Origin: Bacteroidia bacterium
GTDB lineage: Bacteria; Bacteroidota; Bacteroidia; Chitinophagales; Chitinophagaceae
Assembly: GCA_030429205.1 (NCBI GenBank)
Contig: JAUICZ010000002.1
Span: forward strand, 1 to 64,000
Direction of reading: 5' to 3'
Length of the DNA stretch: 64,000 nt
The notes under the pieces were generated by a model. The model saw only the letters and a list, made by a program, of their open reading frames with translations. It made no database searches and was not told where the DNA came from. Positions 18,321-27,184 of this stretch are shown piece after piece (the stretch's first letter is position 1; each line of letters opens with the position of its first letter). Both the position numbers and the translations under genes were made by a program.

Positions 18321-18359
18321 TTTGTTACAGATAGTTTATTTTCGCGCAAACACCTTTTC

Positions 18360-18677
18360 ATGATCTTGATAACATCGGGCAGGGGGTATGTGGTACTTTT
18401 TATATGGTTAGTATGTACTGCCTTTTTCGCGCTTGTATTTCAGCTGAATGGCTTCGATGCTTTTGTGCCCGGGGTGATGGTGTCGTCAACATTATCCAGC
18501 TTGCTGGGCTGGTACTGGAAGAAGAAGGCAAAAGAGAAAGCGGCATCGGGCAAGTTGGTAAAGAAAAGAAGAGACAGTTTCTTTTTTGTTCCCTTAGAGT
18601 ATACCTGGGTTATCGGGCTGGCAATAGTGGTGTTTTCATTCATAGTAACAGCTATGGACGGCACCCTGTACTTCTAG
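18360..18677 (+). CDS. Small membrane protein
   Basis: A 105-residue protein with three hydrophobic segments (residues about 9-28, 33-50 and 80-100) and a basic loop KKKAKEKAASGKLVKKRRD before the last helix. No family is recognised. The frame is open upstream to 18156, but those codons lie inside a dispersed repeat, so ATG 18360 is preferred. A terminator follows directly. Confidence 0.55.
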   Translation: MILITSGRGYVVLFIWLVCTAFFALVFQLNGFDAFVPGVMVSSTLSSLLGWYWKKKAKEKAASGKLVKKRRDSFFFVPLEYTWVIGLAIVVFSFIVTAMDGTLYF

Positions 18678-18685
18678 CAGAAAAA

Positions 18686-18720
18686 GTAAAAAGCCCACTC
18701 TGTGCAGAGCAGGCTTTTAC
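18686..18720. terminator. Intrinsic terminator between convergent genes
   Basis: GTAAAAAGCC pairs with GGCTTTTAC (one bulged A) and CTCTG pairs with CAGAG at the tip. It separates the small membrane protein gene from the metalloprotease gene ending at 18745 and carries T or A runs suited to both strands. Confidence 0.8.
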
Positions 18721-18744
18721 TTGGCGTTTACCTGAAAAGTATGT

Positions 18745-21420
18745 TTATCTAACTACAAGCTTCAATTGATACAGTTTGCCTGTACCTGTGTTTAAAGACA
18801 CAAAGTACATACCACTGCTTAGCCCGTTTGTGCTTAGTTGCACTTTATTGTTACCGGTATAGTAGTTAGTGATCATTTCTTGTTGCTTTTTACCCAGCAT
18901 GTCGGTAATTGCTATTTCTGCAACTCCGTTACCTGCAGCATCAAAGTCTAGTGTTACATTGCCACCGGCAGGGTTGGGGTAAAGTTTAATGTTATTTGCC
19001 TCGTTGGCCGTAAGGTCTGCCACAGATAGTTTGTAACAGCTATCAGGCGCAAAGCTTAATAGTACAGAAGTACCAATGCTACAGCTCTCGTCGAAGCTTA
19101 AAGCAGGTACATTCGCAAAGCTGATGCTTCTGTTTGCAGTAACCGTCATGGTAGAGCCGGTACAGCTGCCGGATGATGAGCAGTTGTAGTCGAAAACAAA
19201 TATGGTCATTTCCTGTAGCGGATCGTCTACATCATTCAACGGAATGCTATAAGTACCATTACCTGCATGGTCTACTTTTTTGTAGATCTCTTCACCTTCT
19301 GCATCTACTACGCGTATGGTTAAGCCATTTGTCCTTCCTGTATAGCCGGATACTGTTACAGACAATGTTTTAGTTGTCGGCGTATCGTTTGCAGAGCAAG
19401 GCTGGTGTTGCGGAGACTGGTCTGGCAATAAGTGTGCAGCACCCAGTGTCTCGCCGGATTGTGTAATGTTCTGGCTGTTGGTAATACCTGTTGCAATGGT
19501 ATTGGCAGCGCGTGCTTTTCTGGTTATAAATGGTGTATAGTAATACTCTGTTTTTACACAAGGGTTTGGCGCTGTAATGGTTAATGTTGCCGCTGTTGTA
19601 TTGTTGATGGCATTAGCATTAGTGCTCGCCATAATATCACCAGCCTGTGCAGCAGCATGCGCTGTTTGTGCGGCAGCATATGTAGTTATCGGTGCGGCAC
19701 TTCTTATCCAGCCAACGGTTTGGCAGGCATGTACATCTGTTGGTAGTGCAGCATTGAGTGTAAAGTTGAATGTTGTGTCTTTACAACATAATGGTAGCGG
19801 GTATTGTACCGTTTGTCCGTTACCCGGGTTAGCATGCTTTCTTACATCAATATCTACTTTGGTGCTACATTTGTTAGAGTCTGTGATCGTTACTTCGTAA
19901 TTACCACCAATGCTCAAGCCAGACAAGTCTTTGCTCCCGGCATTGTTGCTCCATGTATAAACGTATGGGGTAGTGCCAAAGTTGTTTGCATTGTAGCTAA
20001 GGGTTACAACACCATCGTTATTACAAATGGTATTTGCTGTTAGCGATGCACTGATCACATCCTTCAAACAACCTTTGTTATTAGCTATGTTGCCACGTAT
20101 AAAGTCGCCTGTTTGCGGGCGGAAACCATTTGCCAGGTCGATACCTTTACCACCTACCAGGTGGCAATAGCTCATTACAGAACCTTTCCAGCTGGTGTTA
20201 TTCTTATTATATGTATAAGTACAAGATGAGCAACCACCTCCATTTTCAAGATTGTAGCAGTTGTCAATAGCTCCGCAAGCACCACCGCTACCGGTGTTCC
20301 ATCCGCACCAGTGGGTATGTCTCGATCCGAATGCGTGTCCTGCTTCGTGTGTAACCACCATTACATCCCAAGAGTAGGTAGGCACTACATTGTAGTTACC
20401 GTTTATATCTGCATATCCAAAGCTTGAGTTAGAGCACAGAACATTTAAGTAAGAGATACCACCTTTACCACCGGGGTCGCGTGCGATAAGCATAGCGTAG
20501 TCTGCGCCGTAAGAGCTGGATTGTCTTTGCCAATAGTCACGGAAATTTGTCAACGCAGCACTGGAAGTACTATTTGCATATTTATCACTACTGGTCCAAA
20601 TGAACATTGCGCTGAGCTCAATAGCAATCTGCTCGTTGTTATACATTGTTTGCATTTGGTTGAACAAGCCCAGGCAGTAGTTCTGTGTATTAGATAAGTT
20701 GCCTTTGTTCTGATACATCTGGTAATCTACCTCCCAGTACAGCTGTACTTTTCTACATTCAATCACAGCTGTTCCTTTTGCTCCGCTTCTGTCATCTATG
20801 GCAGGTCCGTCGTCTTTAGTGCCACAAGGCATATCCGGCAGTACAGTAAAGTTTCTGTCGTTGTATAGAATATAGTTGCCGGACTTATCTTCCAGTTTAC
20901 CTACTACAAAGTTGCCATCTTCATTGGCAAACAGCATCATTACTTCTCCGTTTGCAAACACACTTAATGCCGCTAAAGATTTAAACATCCCTTTTACCGC
21001 GCCCTGGTAATGTACACCACGGTCGAAGGCTGCTTTATGCCTGCCTGCTTCATCAATATATCCAAAGTTCGGACTCAATGAAGTAGGGTGTGCCTGCATC
21101 ATTTCTATTTCATAGCCTTTACCATCGGCAGTTACAAACTTCATAGAAATAGCCCTTGGGTGCTCCAGATACAGTTTGTTAATAGCGTTGTACTGTGGTT
21201 GTAATATTTTACCACTGGTCAGGTAATCGTAGCTACTGTTTTGCAAGCCTGTAAAAAGCTGTATCGGTTGAAACTCAACTCCGTTGTTATGAGCTTTGGC
21301 TATCTGCTTCGTCAACTTGTTAGAGTATTGCCCGTCTCCGGCAAATACACTTGATCCACACAGCAAGATCATGGCTATAGCAAATAGGCTAAAGCCAGAT
21401 ACTTTTCTAATTGATATCAT
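18745..21420 (-). CDS. Secreted M12B-type zinc metalloprotease with T9SS sorting domain (A)
   Basis: An 891-residue exported protease. After the signal peptide and a propeptide-like region of about 200 residues comes a reprolysin-like catalytic domain with HEAGHAFGSRHTH (zinc HExxHxxGxxH, first His near residue 358) and the Met-turn MSYCHL. Paired cysteines surround it (WCGW, CGAIDNC, CSSC). Further on are a beta-rich SprB-repeat-like segment (DVISASLTANTIC to CSTKVDIDV), a long region ending in PDSCYKLSV, and the T9SS type A domain LYPNPAGGNVTLDF to LKLVVR. It is a tandem paralogue of the next gene, sharing order and many blocks, probably by duplication. Confidence 0.92.
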   Translation of the reverse strand: MISIRKVSGFSLFAIAMILLCGSSVFAGDGQYSNKLTKQIAKAHNNGVEFQPIQLFTGLQNSSYDYLTSGKILQPQYNAINKLYLEHPRAISMKFVTADGKGYEIEMMQAHPTSLSPNFGYIDEAGRHKAAFDRGVHYQGAVKGMFKSLAALSVFANGEVMMLFANEDGNFVVGKLEDKSGNYILYNDRNFTVLPDMPCGTKDDGPAIDDRSGAKGTAVIECRKVQLYWEVDYQMYQNKGNLSNTQNYCLGLFNQMQTMYNNEQIAIELSAMFIWTSSDKYANSTSSAALTNFRDYWQRQSSSYGADYAMLIARDPGGKGGISYLNVLCSNSSFGYADINGNYNVVPTYSWDVMVVTHEAGHAFGSRHTHWCGWNTGSGGACGAIDNCYNLENGGGCSSCTYTYNKNNTSWKGSVMSYCHLVGGKGIDLANGFRPQTGDFIRGNIANNKGCLKDVISASLTANTICNNDGVVTLSYNANNFGTTPYVYTWSNNAGSKDLSGLSIGGNYEVTITDSNKCSTKVDIDVRKHANPGNGQTVQYPLPLCCKDTTFNFTLNAALPTDVHACQTVGWIRSAAPITTYAAAQTAHAAAQAGDIMASTNANAINNTTAATLTITAPNPCVKTEYYYTPFITRKARAANTIATGITNSQNITQSGETLGAAHLLPDQSPQHQPCSANDTPTTKTLSVTVSGYTGRTNGLTIRVVDAEGEEIYKKVDHAGNGTYSIPLNDVDDPLQEMTIFVFDYNCSSSGSCTGSTMTVTANRSISFANVPALSFDESCSIGTSVLLSFAPDSCYKLSVADLTANEANNIKLYPNPAGGNVTLDFDAAGNGVAEIAITDMLGKKQQEMITNYYTGNNKVQLSTNGLSSGMYFVSLNTGTGKLYQLKLVVR

Positions 21421-21511
21421 AAATTAAAATTTAAGCATGTAAGAACACTAAAAATAATAGAAAACACCCGTAAATTAACCTGCACAGTCAAAATATGACA
21501 AAAGAAAAAGA

Positions 21512-21535
21512 GCCTGCCCTAACTAAAGGACAGGC
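21512..21535 (-). terminator. Probable terminator after protease B
   Basis: GCCTGCCCT and AGGACAGGC pair with one mismatch. On the minus strand the hairpin is followed by a T-rich run (CTCTTTTTCTTTTG), consistent with termination behind the gene ending at 21558. Confidence 0.6.
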
Positions 21536-21557
21536 CTGTTTAGTGGATATAAAATCC

Positions 21558-24191
21558 CTACTGTATAACAAGCTTTAATTGCTTAATAATGGTATTATTT
21601 ACATTAAGTGATACAAAGTAAATGCCTGGTTGATAGTCTTTTGTGTTTATTGGTATCTTGTTCTTGCCATTATGGTATTTAGCTTTAATATTAGCAAATA
21701 CTTTTCTTCCTGATACATCTGCAATGCTAATGTCAGCAGTCCCGTTTCCCGAAGCCGTAAACTCTAGTGTAGTATAGCCTGTTGCAGGGTTGGGGTATAA
21801 GCTTATGTTATCGTTGTTGTCGGTTATATTGTACACAGTTAGTTTATCACAGCTGTCTGGTCCAAAACTCAATAATACAGATTTTCCAACAATACAACTA
21901 CTATCGATTGTTAATGCTTTAATTGGTTGATAGGTTACTGTTCTTACAGCCGTCATAGATAATGAACTGTTGGTGCAGGTGTTACCCCCGCTACAATTAA
22001 AGTCAAATGCCTTTACGGTCATTTCCTGATGGTGATCTTTAACGTCGGTAATAGGAATTTGGTAAGTGCCATTACCTGCCAGGGTGATGTTTTGGTAAAG
22101 CTCTTTATTGTCAGCAGCAATAATTCTGATTGTCAGGTGGTTGCTCCTGCCGGTATAGTTGCTAATGCTAACCGTAACAGTGTCTGTCACCATTGCCTTT
22201 TGCTCACAAGTAGAAGGAGGATTTGCTGTTGCAGGTATCGTCATAGAAGTACCTAAGCTAAAGGTGCCGTTTTTTATAGTAACAGGATTTGTTGCGTTTG
22301 TGTTGTAGCTTTTCTTTTGCGTTGCTTTTAATGATACAAATGGTGTGTAGTAATACGCCGTAACCATATTGCAGGGTGAAGGAGATGGTATAGTAAGCTC
22401 AGCAGCTGTTGTGTTGTTTATAGAAGTGTCGTTATCACTAAGTAAAATATCTGATGGGGCAGCACTATTGTATGCCGTTAAAGCATCGTTGTAAGACGTT
22501 AATGGTGCTGTAGTGCGTAACCAGCTTACTGTTTGGCAGTTTTTAAGGTATGTAGGTACAGAAGCTTTAATAGTAACATCAAAAGAGGTGTCTTTACAGC
22601 AGTAGGGCATAGTTCCTGTTAAAGAGATGCCATCTCCAGGTTTGGGGTGGTTATCTACAGTTGCAGTAGCAGATAAGCTACAGCTGTTGGAGTCAAGTAT
22701 CGTAACTGTGTATTGCCCGGCTACAGACAGGGTGTTGATATCTTTAGTTTTTTGTCCCGATGACCAGGAGTAAACATAAGGAGCCACACCAAAGTTGTTG
22801 GTAGGGTAGTTGATTTTTACACTACCGTCATTATCGCAAATGTCTTCTGTGATCAGGTCTGCACTTACCGCACCGTCAAAACAAGTGTGCTTATTAAACT
22901 CTGTACGTAAAAAATCTCCAACCACACTTCCGAAACCTTCAGAAAAGTTGATCTTGCCACCACAATAGCTCATGATAGTACCTTTGAAATTGGTTGCATT
23001 TGCATCGTGCAGGTAAAAACAAGTGCTGCAACCAGCTCCACCTTCTTGAGTAACACAGTTATCAACCGAACCACAAGTGCCCCCCGGGCCTGTTTTCCAA
23101 CTACAGGATTGTGTGTGTTGAGAGCCTACGGTATGCCCCGTTTCGTGAGCTACTACATACACATCTACATCAAATGTAGGGTAGGTTGTAGATTGCTGCC
23201 CAAGTATATTAGAGCATGCATATCCGTTAGGGAAACATATAGCACCAATATTAGCGAACCCTTGCCAGCCGTTAAAATCAGCAATTAAATGTGGTTGCTC
23301 TCCGTAATATGTGTGTTGTTGCGATTGCCAATAACGACCAAATTGCCATGAAGCATCCCATGCGTTCGTGGTAGTAAAGGGGTCATCAACAGCCCATATC
23401 TTTAAACTGCTCAATTCTACTGCCATTCCTTCGTTGTAGTAGATGGATTGCATGAAATTAAATAATCCAGTCAGGTAGTTTTGTACAGCAGATACCGACC
23501 CTTTTGACTGATAAAAGGTGTAATCAACCTCCCAATGTACCCTGAGCTTTTTACATAGTATCGCTCCTGTTGTTTTACCGGCTGCTCTGCTGTTTCTATC
23601 AATTGTTCCGGTATCAGGTGTTGCACACGTAAAAGGTGCTTCCATCAACCTGTTGTTTGAGTTGTAGAGTATGTATTTACCGCTGTTGTCACCCAGCTTA
23701 CCCATATTAAAGTTTCCATCGTCGCAAGAGAAAAGCATCATAATATCACCATTGCTGAAAACGCTCATCGCTGCAATAGAGTTTTTAATGCCTTTTATCG
23801 CTCCCTGATAGTGAACACCCGCCTTTACGTTAGAATTGTGTTTGCCTGTTTCGTCCACATAATCTATTTGCGCGTCGGCAGAAGTAGGGTGAGACTCAAG
23901 TAGTTCTATTGTGTATGGTTGGCCATCCGCAGATACCAGTGTAATACTTACTGCAACGGGCTTTTGGGTATATAGCTTAATTACAGCCAGTTGGTTAGGC
24001 TGATATATACGGTACTTATCTGCAAAGTTGTTTGATTGAACACCTAAATCACTAAACAGAGATAGTGTTGCAAACTCTGTATGTCCTTTTTTTGAAGATT
24101 GTATTTTATCGGAGAGTAGGGAACCGTAGTTCTGAGCATGTGCATATAGCATTGTAAATAATGCTACACCAAGCAATAATATTTGGCGCAT
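21558..24191 (-). CDS. Secreted M12B-type zinc metalloprotease with T9SS sorting domain (B)
   Basis: An 877-residue paralogue of protease A. The signal peptide is MRQILLLGVALFTMLYAHAQ; an in-frame start at 24278 would bury it, so ATG 24191 is chosen. The catalytic site is HETGHTVGSQHTQ (first His near residue 349), with Met-turn MSYCGG. The cysteine-rich motifs, the SprB-like segment, the CQTVSWLR block and the closing LYPNPATGYTTLEF sorting domain all match A. Codons for the two genes differ widely, so the duplication is not recent. The proteins likely act outside the cell as broad proteases. Confidence 0.92.
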   Translation of the reverse strand: MRQILLLGVALFTMLYAHAQNYGSLLSDKIQSSKKGHTEFATLSLFSDLGVQSNNFADKYRIYQPNQLAVIKLYTQKPVAVSITLVSADGQPYTIELLESHPTSADAQIDYVDETGKHNSNVKAGVHYQGAIKGIKNSIAAMSVFSNGDIMMLFSCDDGNFNMGKLGDNSGKYILYNSNNRLMEAPFTCATPDTGTIDRNSRAAGKTTGAILCKKLRVHWEVDYTFYQSKGSVSAVQNYLTGLFNFMQSIYYNEGMAVELSSLKIWAVDDPFTTTNAWDASWQFGRYWQSQQHTYYGEQPHLIADFNGWQGFANIGAICFPNGYACSNILGQQSTTYPTFDVDVYVVAHETGHTVGSQHTQSCSWKTGPGGTCGSVDNCVTQEGGAGCSTCFYLHDANATNFKGTIMSYCGGKINFSEGFGSVVGDFLRTEFNKHTCFDGAVSADLITEDICDNDGSVKINYPTNNFGVAPYVYSWSSGQKTKDINTLSVAGQYTVTILDSNSCSLSATATVDNHPKPGDGISLTGTMPYCCKDTSFDVTIKASVPTYLKNCQTVSWLRTTAPLTSYNDALTAYNSAAPSDILLSDNDTSINNTTAAELTIPSPSPCNMVTAYYYTPFVSLKATQKKSYNTNATNPVTIKNGTFSLGTSMTIPATANPPSTCEQKAMVTDTVTVSISNYTGRSNHLTIRIIAADNKELYQNITLAGNGTYQIPITDVKDHHQEMTVKAFDFNCSGGNTCTNSSLSMTAVRTVTYQPIKALTIDSSCIVGKSVLLSFGPDSCDKLTVYNITDNNDNISLYPNPATGYTTLEFTASGNGTADISIADVSGRKVFANIKAKYHNGKNKIPINTKDYQPGIYFVSLNVNNTIIKQLKLVIQ

Positions 24192-24256
24192 ATTATATGA
24201 TTTTCGTATCGTATACGAAATATATAAAATATAACTAGTAATACAGTATACGCCAT

Positions 24257-24286
24257 AAAAAAAGGGCTGCAAAAGCAACCCTTTTT
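24257..24286. terminator. Terminator after rpsG
   Basis: AAAAAGGGCTGC and GCAACCCTTTTT pair with one mismatch around a four-base AAAA loop, with T runs on both strands. It isolates rpsL-rpsG from the protease genes. Confidence 0.8.
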
Positions 24287-24305
24287 AATGATATCTTAAA
24301 AACTG

Positions 24306-24773
24306 TTAGATACGGAAGTGAGAGAACGCTTTGTTCGCGTCTGCCATACGGTGTGTATCTTCTTTTCTTTTAAATGCACCACCTTCACCTTTACTTGCTG
24401 CTACAATTTCGTTAGCAAGTTTATCAGCGATAGTACGTCCGTTACGCTCACGAGCAAAACGGATCAACCATTTCATGCTCAAAGAGATCTTACGGTCAGG
24501 ACGAACCTCTGCAGGAATCTGGAAAGTTGCACCACCGATACGACGGCTACGCACCTCAACAGCAGGAGTTACGTTTTGTAGTGCTTTTTTCCACACTTCG
24601 TAACCTTCTTCGCCTGTCATTTTAGATACTTTATCTAAAGAATCGTAGAATGCTTTTAATACTACGCTTTTGTTACCACCCCACATTAAACAGTTCACAA
24701 AACGTGTAACCATAATGTCGTTAAACTTTGGGTCTGGTGCTAAAGGAATCTTTTTAGCTTGTGCCTTCCTCAT
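24306..24773 (-). CDS. rpsG: 30S ribosomal protein S7
   Basis: A 155-residue S7, which organises the 3' major domain of 16S rRNA and contacts the E-site tRNA. Recognisable blocks are [31 protein letters not shown] split at the usual loop, [20 protein letters not shown] and [13 protein letters not shown]. Length is normal. It follows rpsL by 30 bases, the usual str-operon order, but fusA, which normally comes next, is absent: a terminator and the metalloprotease genes follow. Confidence 0.97.
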   Translation of the reverse strand: MRKAQAKKIPLAPDPKFNDIMVTRFVNCLMWGGNKSVVLKAFYDSLDKVSKMTGEEGYEVWKKALQNVTPAVEVRSRRIGGATFQIPAEVRPDRKISLSMKWLIRFARERNGRTIADKLANEIVAASKGEGGAFKRKEDTHRMADANKAFSHFRI

Positions 24774-24803
24774 GTTATATAGTTATGATTGGCTTTTAAT
24801 TAA

Positions 24804-25178
24804 TTATTTCTTTTCTCTTTTAGTACCGTACTTAGAGCGGCTTTGTTTACGGTCTTTTACACCCGCAGTATCCAGCGCACCACGTACGATGTGATAACGT
24901 ACACCCGGAAGATCCTTAACACGACCACCACGTATTAACACAATAGAGTGCTCTTGTAGGTTGTGTCCTTCACCCGGAATATATGCGATCACTTCGATCT
25001 TATTTGTCAAACGAACCTTAGCTACTTTACGAAGTGCTGAGTTCGGTTTCTTTGGAGTCGTTGTGTAAACACGTGTACAAACGCCACGACGTTGAGGACA
25101 TGCATCCAACGCACGAGACTTAGATTTTGTAACTATCTGCTTACGTCCTTTTCTTACTAATTGTTGTATTGTAGGCAT
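24804..25178 (-). CDS. rpsL: 30S ribosomal protein S12
   Basis: A 124-residue S12, the decoding-centre protein. [12 protein letters not shown] opens it, and the conserved segments [17 protein letters not shown] and [27 protein letters not shown] (in two parts of the normal spacing) are intact. The Lys of [10 protein letters not shown], the site of streptomycin-resistance changes, is unaltered. A strong Bacteroidota promoter lies upstream at 25213-25244. Confidence 0.97.
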   Translation of the reverse strand: MPTIQQLVRKGRKQIVTKSKSRALDACPQRRGVCTRVYTTTPKKPNSALRKVAKVRLTNKIEVIAYIPGEGHNLQEHSIVLIRGGRVKDLPGVRYHIVRGALDTAGVKDRKQSRSKYGTKREKK

Positions 25179-25212
25179 TCGCTATACCGTTAATAGAAAT
25201 TTTAATGGAGTG

Positions 25213-25244
25213 CAAAGGTAATATAAGTTTAAGATACAGGCAAA
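25213..25244 (-). promoter_or_regulatory. Promoter of rpsL-rpsG
   Basis: On the minus strand TTTG (25244-25241), a 20-base spacer and TACCTTTG (25220-25213) match the Bacteroidota sigma-A promoter. The transcript would start near 25206, about 28 bases before the rpsL ATG. Confidence 0.75.
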
Positions 25245-25371
25245 ATAATTAGCAGAATAAATGATAATATTATTAAGATTTTGCAAAACCGGCTGTTGTA
25301 TTAGGTTTATTTTTTAAGTGTTGACGGTTTTTTATAGTTATAACTGCTTGATTGTGTTAACTTTAGTTTTT

Positions 25372-25890
25372 ATGGTTGGTTTAAAGCCTATATCGCAAAA
25401 AGATGCTGCATGGTTGTACAATGTCGTTACTGATAATGCAGAACGGTTAATGAACTATTTTCCGGTGACTGTTAAGCAGGTTTCTTCTCTTGATGCGGCA
25501 AGGTCTGCAATAGTACAATACGAATACCAATGGCAGCAAAACGAGTTTAGGGTTTATGTAATTAAACAACAGCTTACATCTGTAGGTCTGTTATTCATTA
25601 AACATATAGATACCGGGCACTCTAAGTGTGAGTTGGCTTATTTTATAGATAAAGAGTACGAAGGGCAGGGTATAGTGACAGAAGCTATCAGAAAGTCGCT
25701 ACAAGTGGCTTTTGATGAATTGAAGCTCAATAAAGTGTTCTGCAAGGTAGATATAGCCAATTTGGGTAGTTGCAGGGTAGCCGAAAAAGCAGGCCTATTA
25801 CAAGAAGGTATTATGCGCCAAGACTTTAAACTACCCGACGGTAGTTTTGTAGATGTGGTATATTATGGTATAGTGAAAGAAGAAGTATGA
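25372..25890 (+). CDS. GNAT family N-acetyltransferase (RimJ/RimL type)
   Basis: A 172-residue acetyltransferase that moves an acetyl group from acetyl-CoA to an amino group. The core is ELAYFIDKEYEGQGIVTEA (acetyl-CoA loop, Q/RxxGxG/A-like EGQGIVTEA), followed by FDELKLNKVFCKVDIANLGSCRVAEKAG in the usual positions, and FVDVVYYGI at the end. This is typical of the ribosomal-protein/aminoglycoside RimJ-like subgroup. The frame is open upstream to 25318, but the protein-like sequence begins at ATG 25372. Its stop overlaps the next gene's ATG by 4 bases (ATGA). Confidence 0.85.
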   Translation: MVGLKPISQKDAAWLYNVVTDNAERLMNYFPVTVKQVSSLDAARSAIVQYEYQWQQNEFRVYVIKQQLTSVGLLFIKHIDTGHSKCELAYFIDKEYEGQGIVTEAIRKSLQVAFDELKLNKVFCKVDIANLGSCRVAEKAGLLQEGIMRQDFKLPDGSFVDVVYYGIVKEEV

Positions 25891-26381
25891 CACAAATAGG
25901 ACTAATCTCAGATACGCATAGCTATTTAGACGAAAACGTTTTTAAACACTTTAAGGATTGTGACGAGATTTGGCATGCGGGAGACTTTGGTAATCCTGAT
26001 CTTGTGAAGCAATTACAAGACTTTAAACCGCTACGTGGTGTATATGGTAATATAGATGGCCATGAAATACGAGCAGAGTTTCCTGAAAAACTACGTTGGA
26101 AGTGCGAAGGGGTAGAGGTAATGATGATACATATTGGTGGGTATCCCAATAAATATGCTCCGTCAATAAAGGAAGAGATGAAAGTGAATCCGCCTAAATT
26201 ACTTATATCCGGGCACTCTCATATACTCAAGGTCATTTACGATGATAAACTGAAATGTTTACACATCAACCCCGGAGCTGCAGGCAAACAAGGCTGGCAT
26301 AAGGTACGAACCATAGTGAGGTTCAAAATAGACCAAACCCGTATTTACGACTGTGAGGTGATTGAGCTGGGCAAGTGCTAG
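25887..26381 (+). CDS. Metallophosphoesterase, YfcE/MJ0936 family
   Basis: A 164-residue calcineurin-like phosphoesterase. Metal ligands are visible in order: ISDTHSY (Asp, His), HAGDFG (Asp), GNIDG (Asn), and GHSHI near the C-terminus. Family members cleave phosphodiesters in vitro; the natural substrate is usually unknown. It overlaps the acetyltransferase gene (ATGA) and is co-transcribed. Its stop codon shares CTAG with the stop of the convergent lipoprotein gene. Confidence 0.88.
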   Translation: MTQIGLISDTHSYLDENVFKHFKDCDEIWHAGDFGNPDLVKQLQDFKPLRGVYGNIDGHEIRAEFPEKLRWKCEGVEVMMIHIGGYPNKYAPSIKEEMKVNPPKLLISGHSHILKVIYDDKLKCLHINPGAAGKQGWHKVRTIVRFKIDQTRIYDCEVIELGKC

Positions 26382-26593
26382 TCTAGATTACACCTGAAAT
26401 CGGTACCTACATAGCTACCTGTAACCGGCGCAGCCTTGCATTCTTCTTTTGCATCACTTTTCTTGCCTTCAATGTTAAAAGAAACAGTTCTGTTTAGCGA
26501 TGCACTGTAGCAAACGCATTTATGGTCTTTTTTGCAAGATGCAAATGAAAGTGCTGTAACGAAAAGTGCGAGAGTTGCAATGTATAGTTTCAT
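26378..26593 (-). CDS. Small cysteine-rich lipoprotein (A)
   Basis: A 71-residue lipoprotein: signal MKLYIATLALFVTALSFASC with the lipid-bearing Cys at 20. The mature part has a C-x4-C-x-C start (CKKDHKCVC), a KKSDAKEEC block and a last Cys five residues from the end. The same pattern is present in the lipoprotein at 32171-32383. Function is unknown. Confidence 0.7.
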   Translation of the reverse strand: MKLYIATLALFVTALSFASCKKDHKCVCYSASLNRTVSFNIEGKKSDAKEECKAAPVTGSYVGTDFRCNLD

Positions 26594-26667
26594 ACTTGTA
26601 TTTTTTTGAGGTGAATATTTAAGTATGTTCTATTAAAGATATTTATTTTCGAGCAAAATTTTAAGAA

Positions 26668-27102
26668 ATGGGTATTGCAGATAAATTAAGAGCATTGAAA
26701 GAAGGTAAAGCAAAAATGAACGAGGAAGCAGGTAAGGCATTTTTAGAAGAGAATGCTAAAAGAGAGGAAGTAACAGTGCTGGACAGCGGCTTACAATATG
26801 AGGTGTTGAAAGAAGGTGAGGGCGAAAAGCCTACCGAGTTTAATAAGGTAACCTGCCATTATCATGGTACGCTTATAAACGGAACGGTATTCGATAGTTC
26901 TGTACAACGAGGGCAGCCTGCATCATTCCCGCTAAATGCCGTTATTAAAGGTTGGACGGAAGGAGTACAACTGATGAGTGTAGGTAGTAAGTATAAGTTT
27001 TACATTCCGCACGACCTGGCATATGGCGATCGTCATGTAAGTGCCGAGATTGGACCAAAGAGCACTTTGGTGTTTGAGGTAGAGTTATTGGGGATTAATT
27101 AA
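26668..27102 (+). CDS. FKBP-type peptidyl-prolyl cis-trans isomerase
   Basis: A 144-residue cytoplasmic isomerase (no signal peptide). A short charged helical N-terminus (residues 1-35) leads into one FKBP domain with the active-site aromatic and acidic residues in the normal order: YEVLKEGEG, VTCHYHGTLINGTVFDSS, VIKGWTEGVQLM and FYIPHDLAYGDR. It resembles the FkpA/FklB class. The transcription start may be set by TATTTTCG near 26639-26646. Confidence 0.9.
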   Translation: MGIADKLRALKEGKAKMNEEAGKAFLEENAKREEVTVLDSGLQYEVLKEGEGEKPTEFNKVTCHYHGTLINGTVFDSSVQRGQPASFPLNAVIKGWTEGVQLMSVGSKYKFYIPHDLAYGDRHVSAEIGPKSTLVFEVELLGIN

Positions 27103-27184
27103 GTGAATTAACTTCCATTTTATATCGATACTTTTTTGGTAATAAATAATCTTCTGTAACTTAACTGGCTTAAGTTACTATACC

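Noticed and set aside
18156-18359. In-frame N-terminal extension of the small membrane protein
   Set aside because: It lies within a dispersed repeat also present at 11.7 kb and has no protein character.
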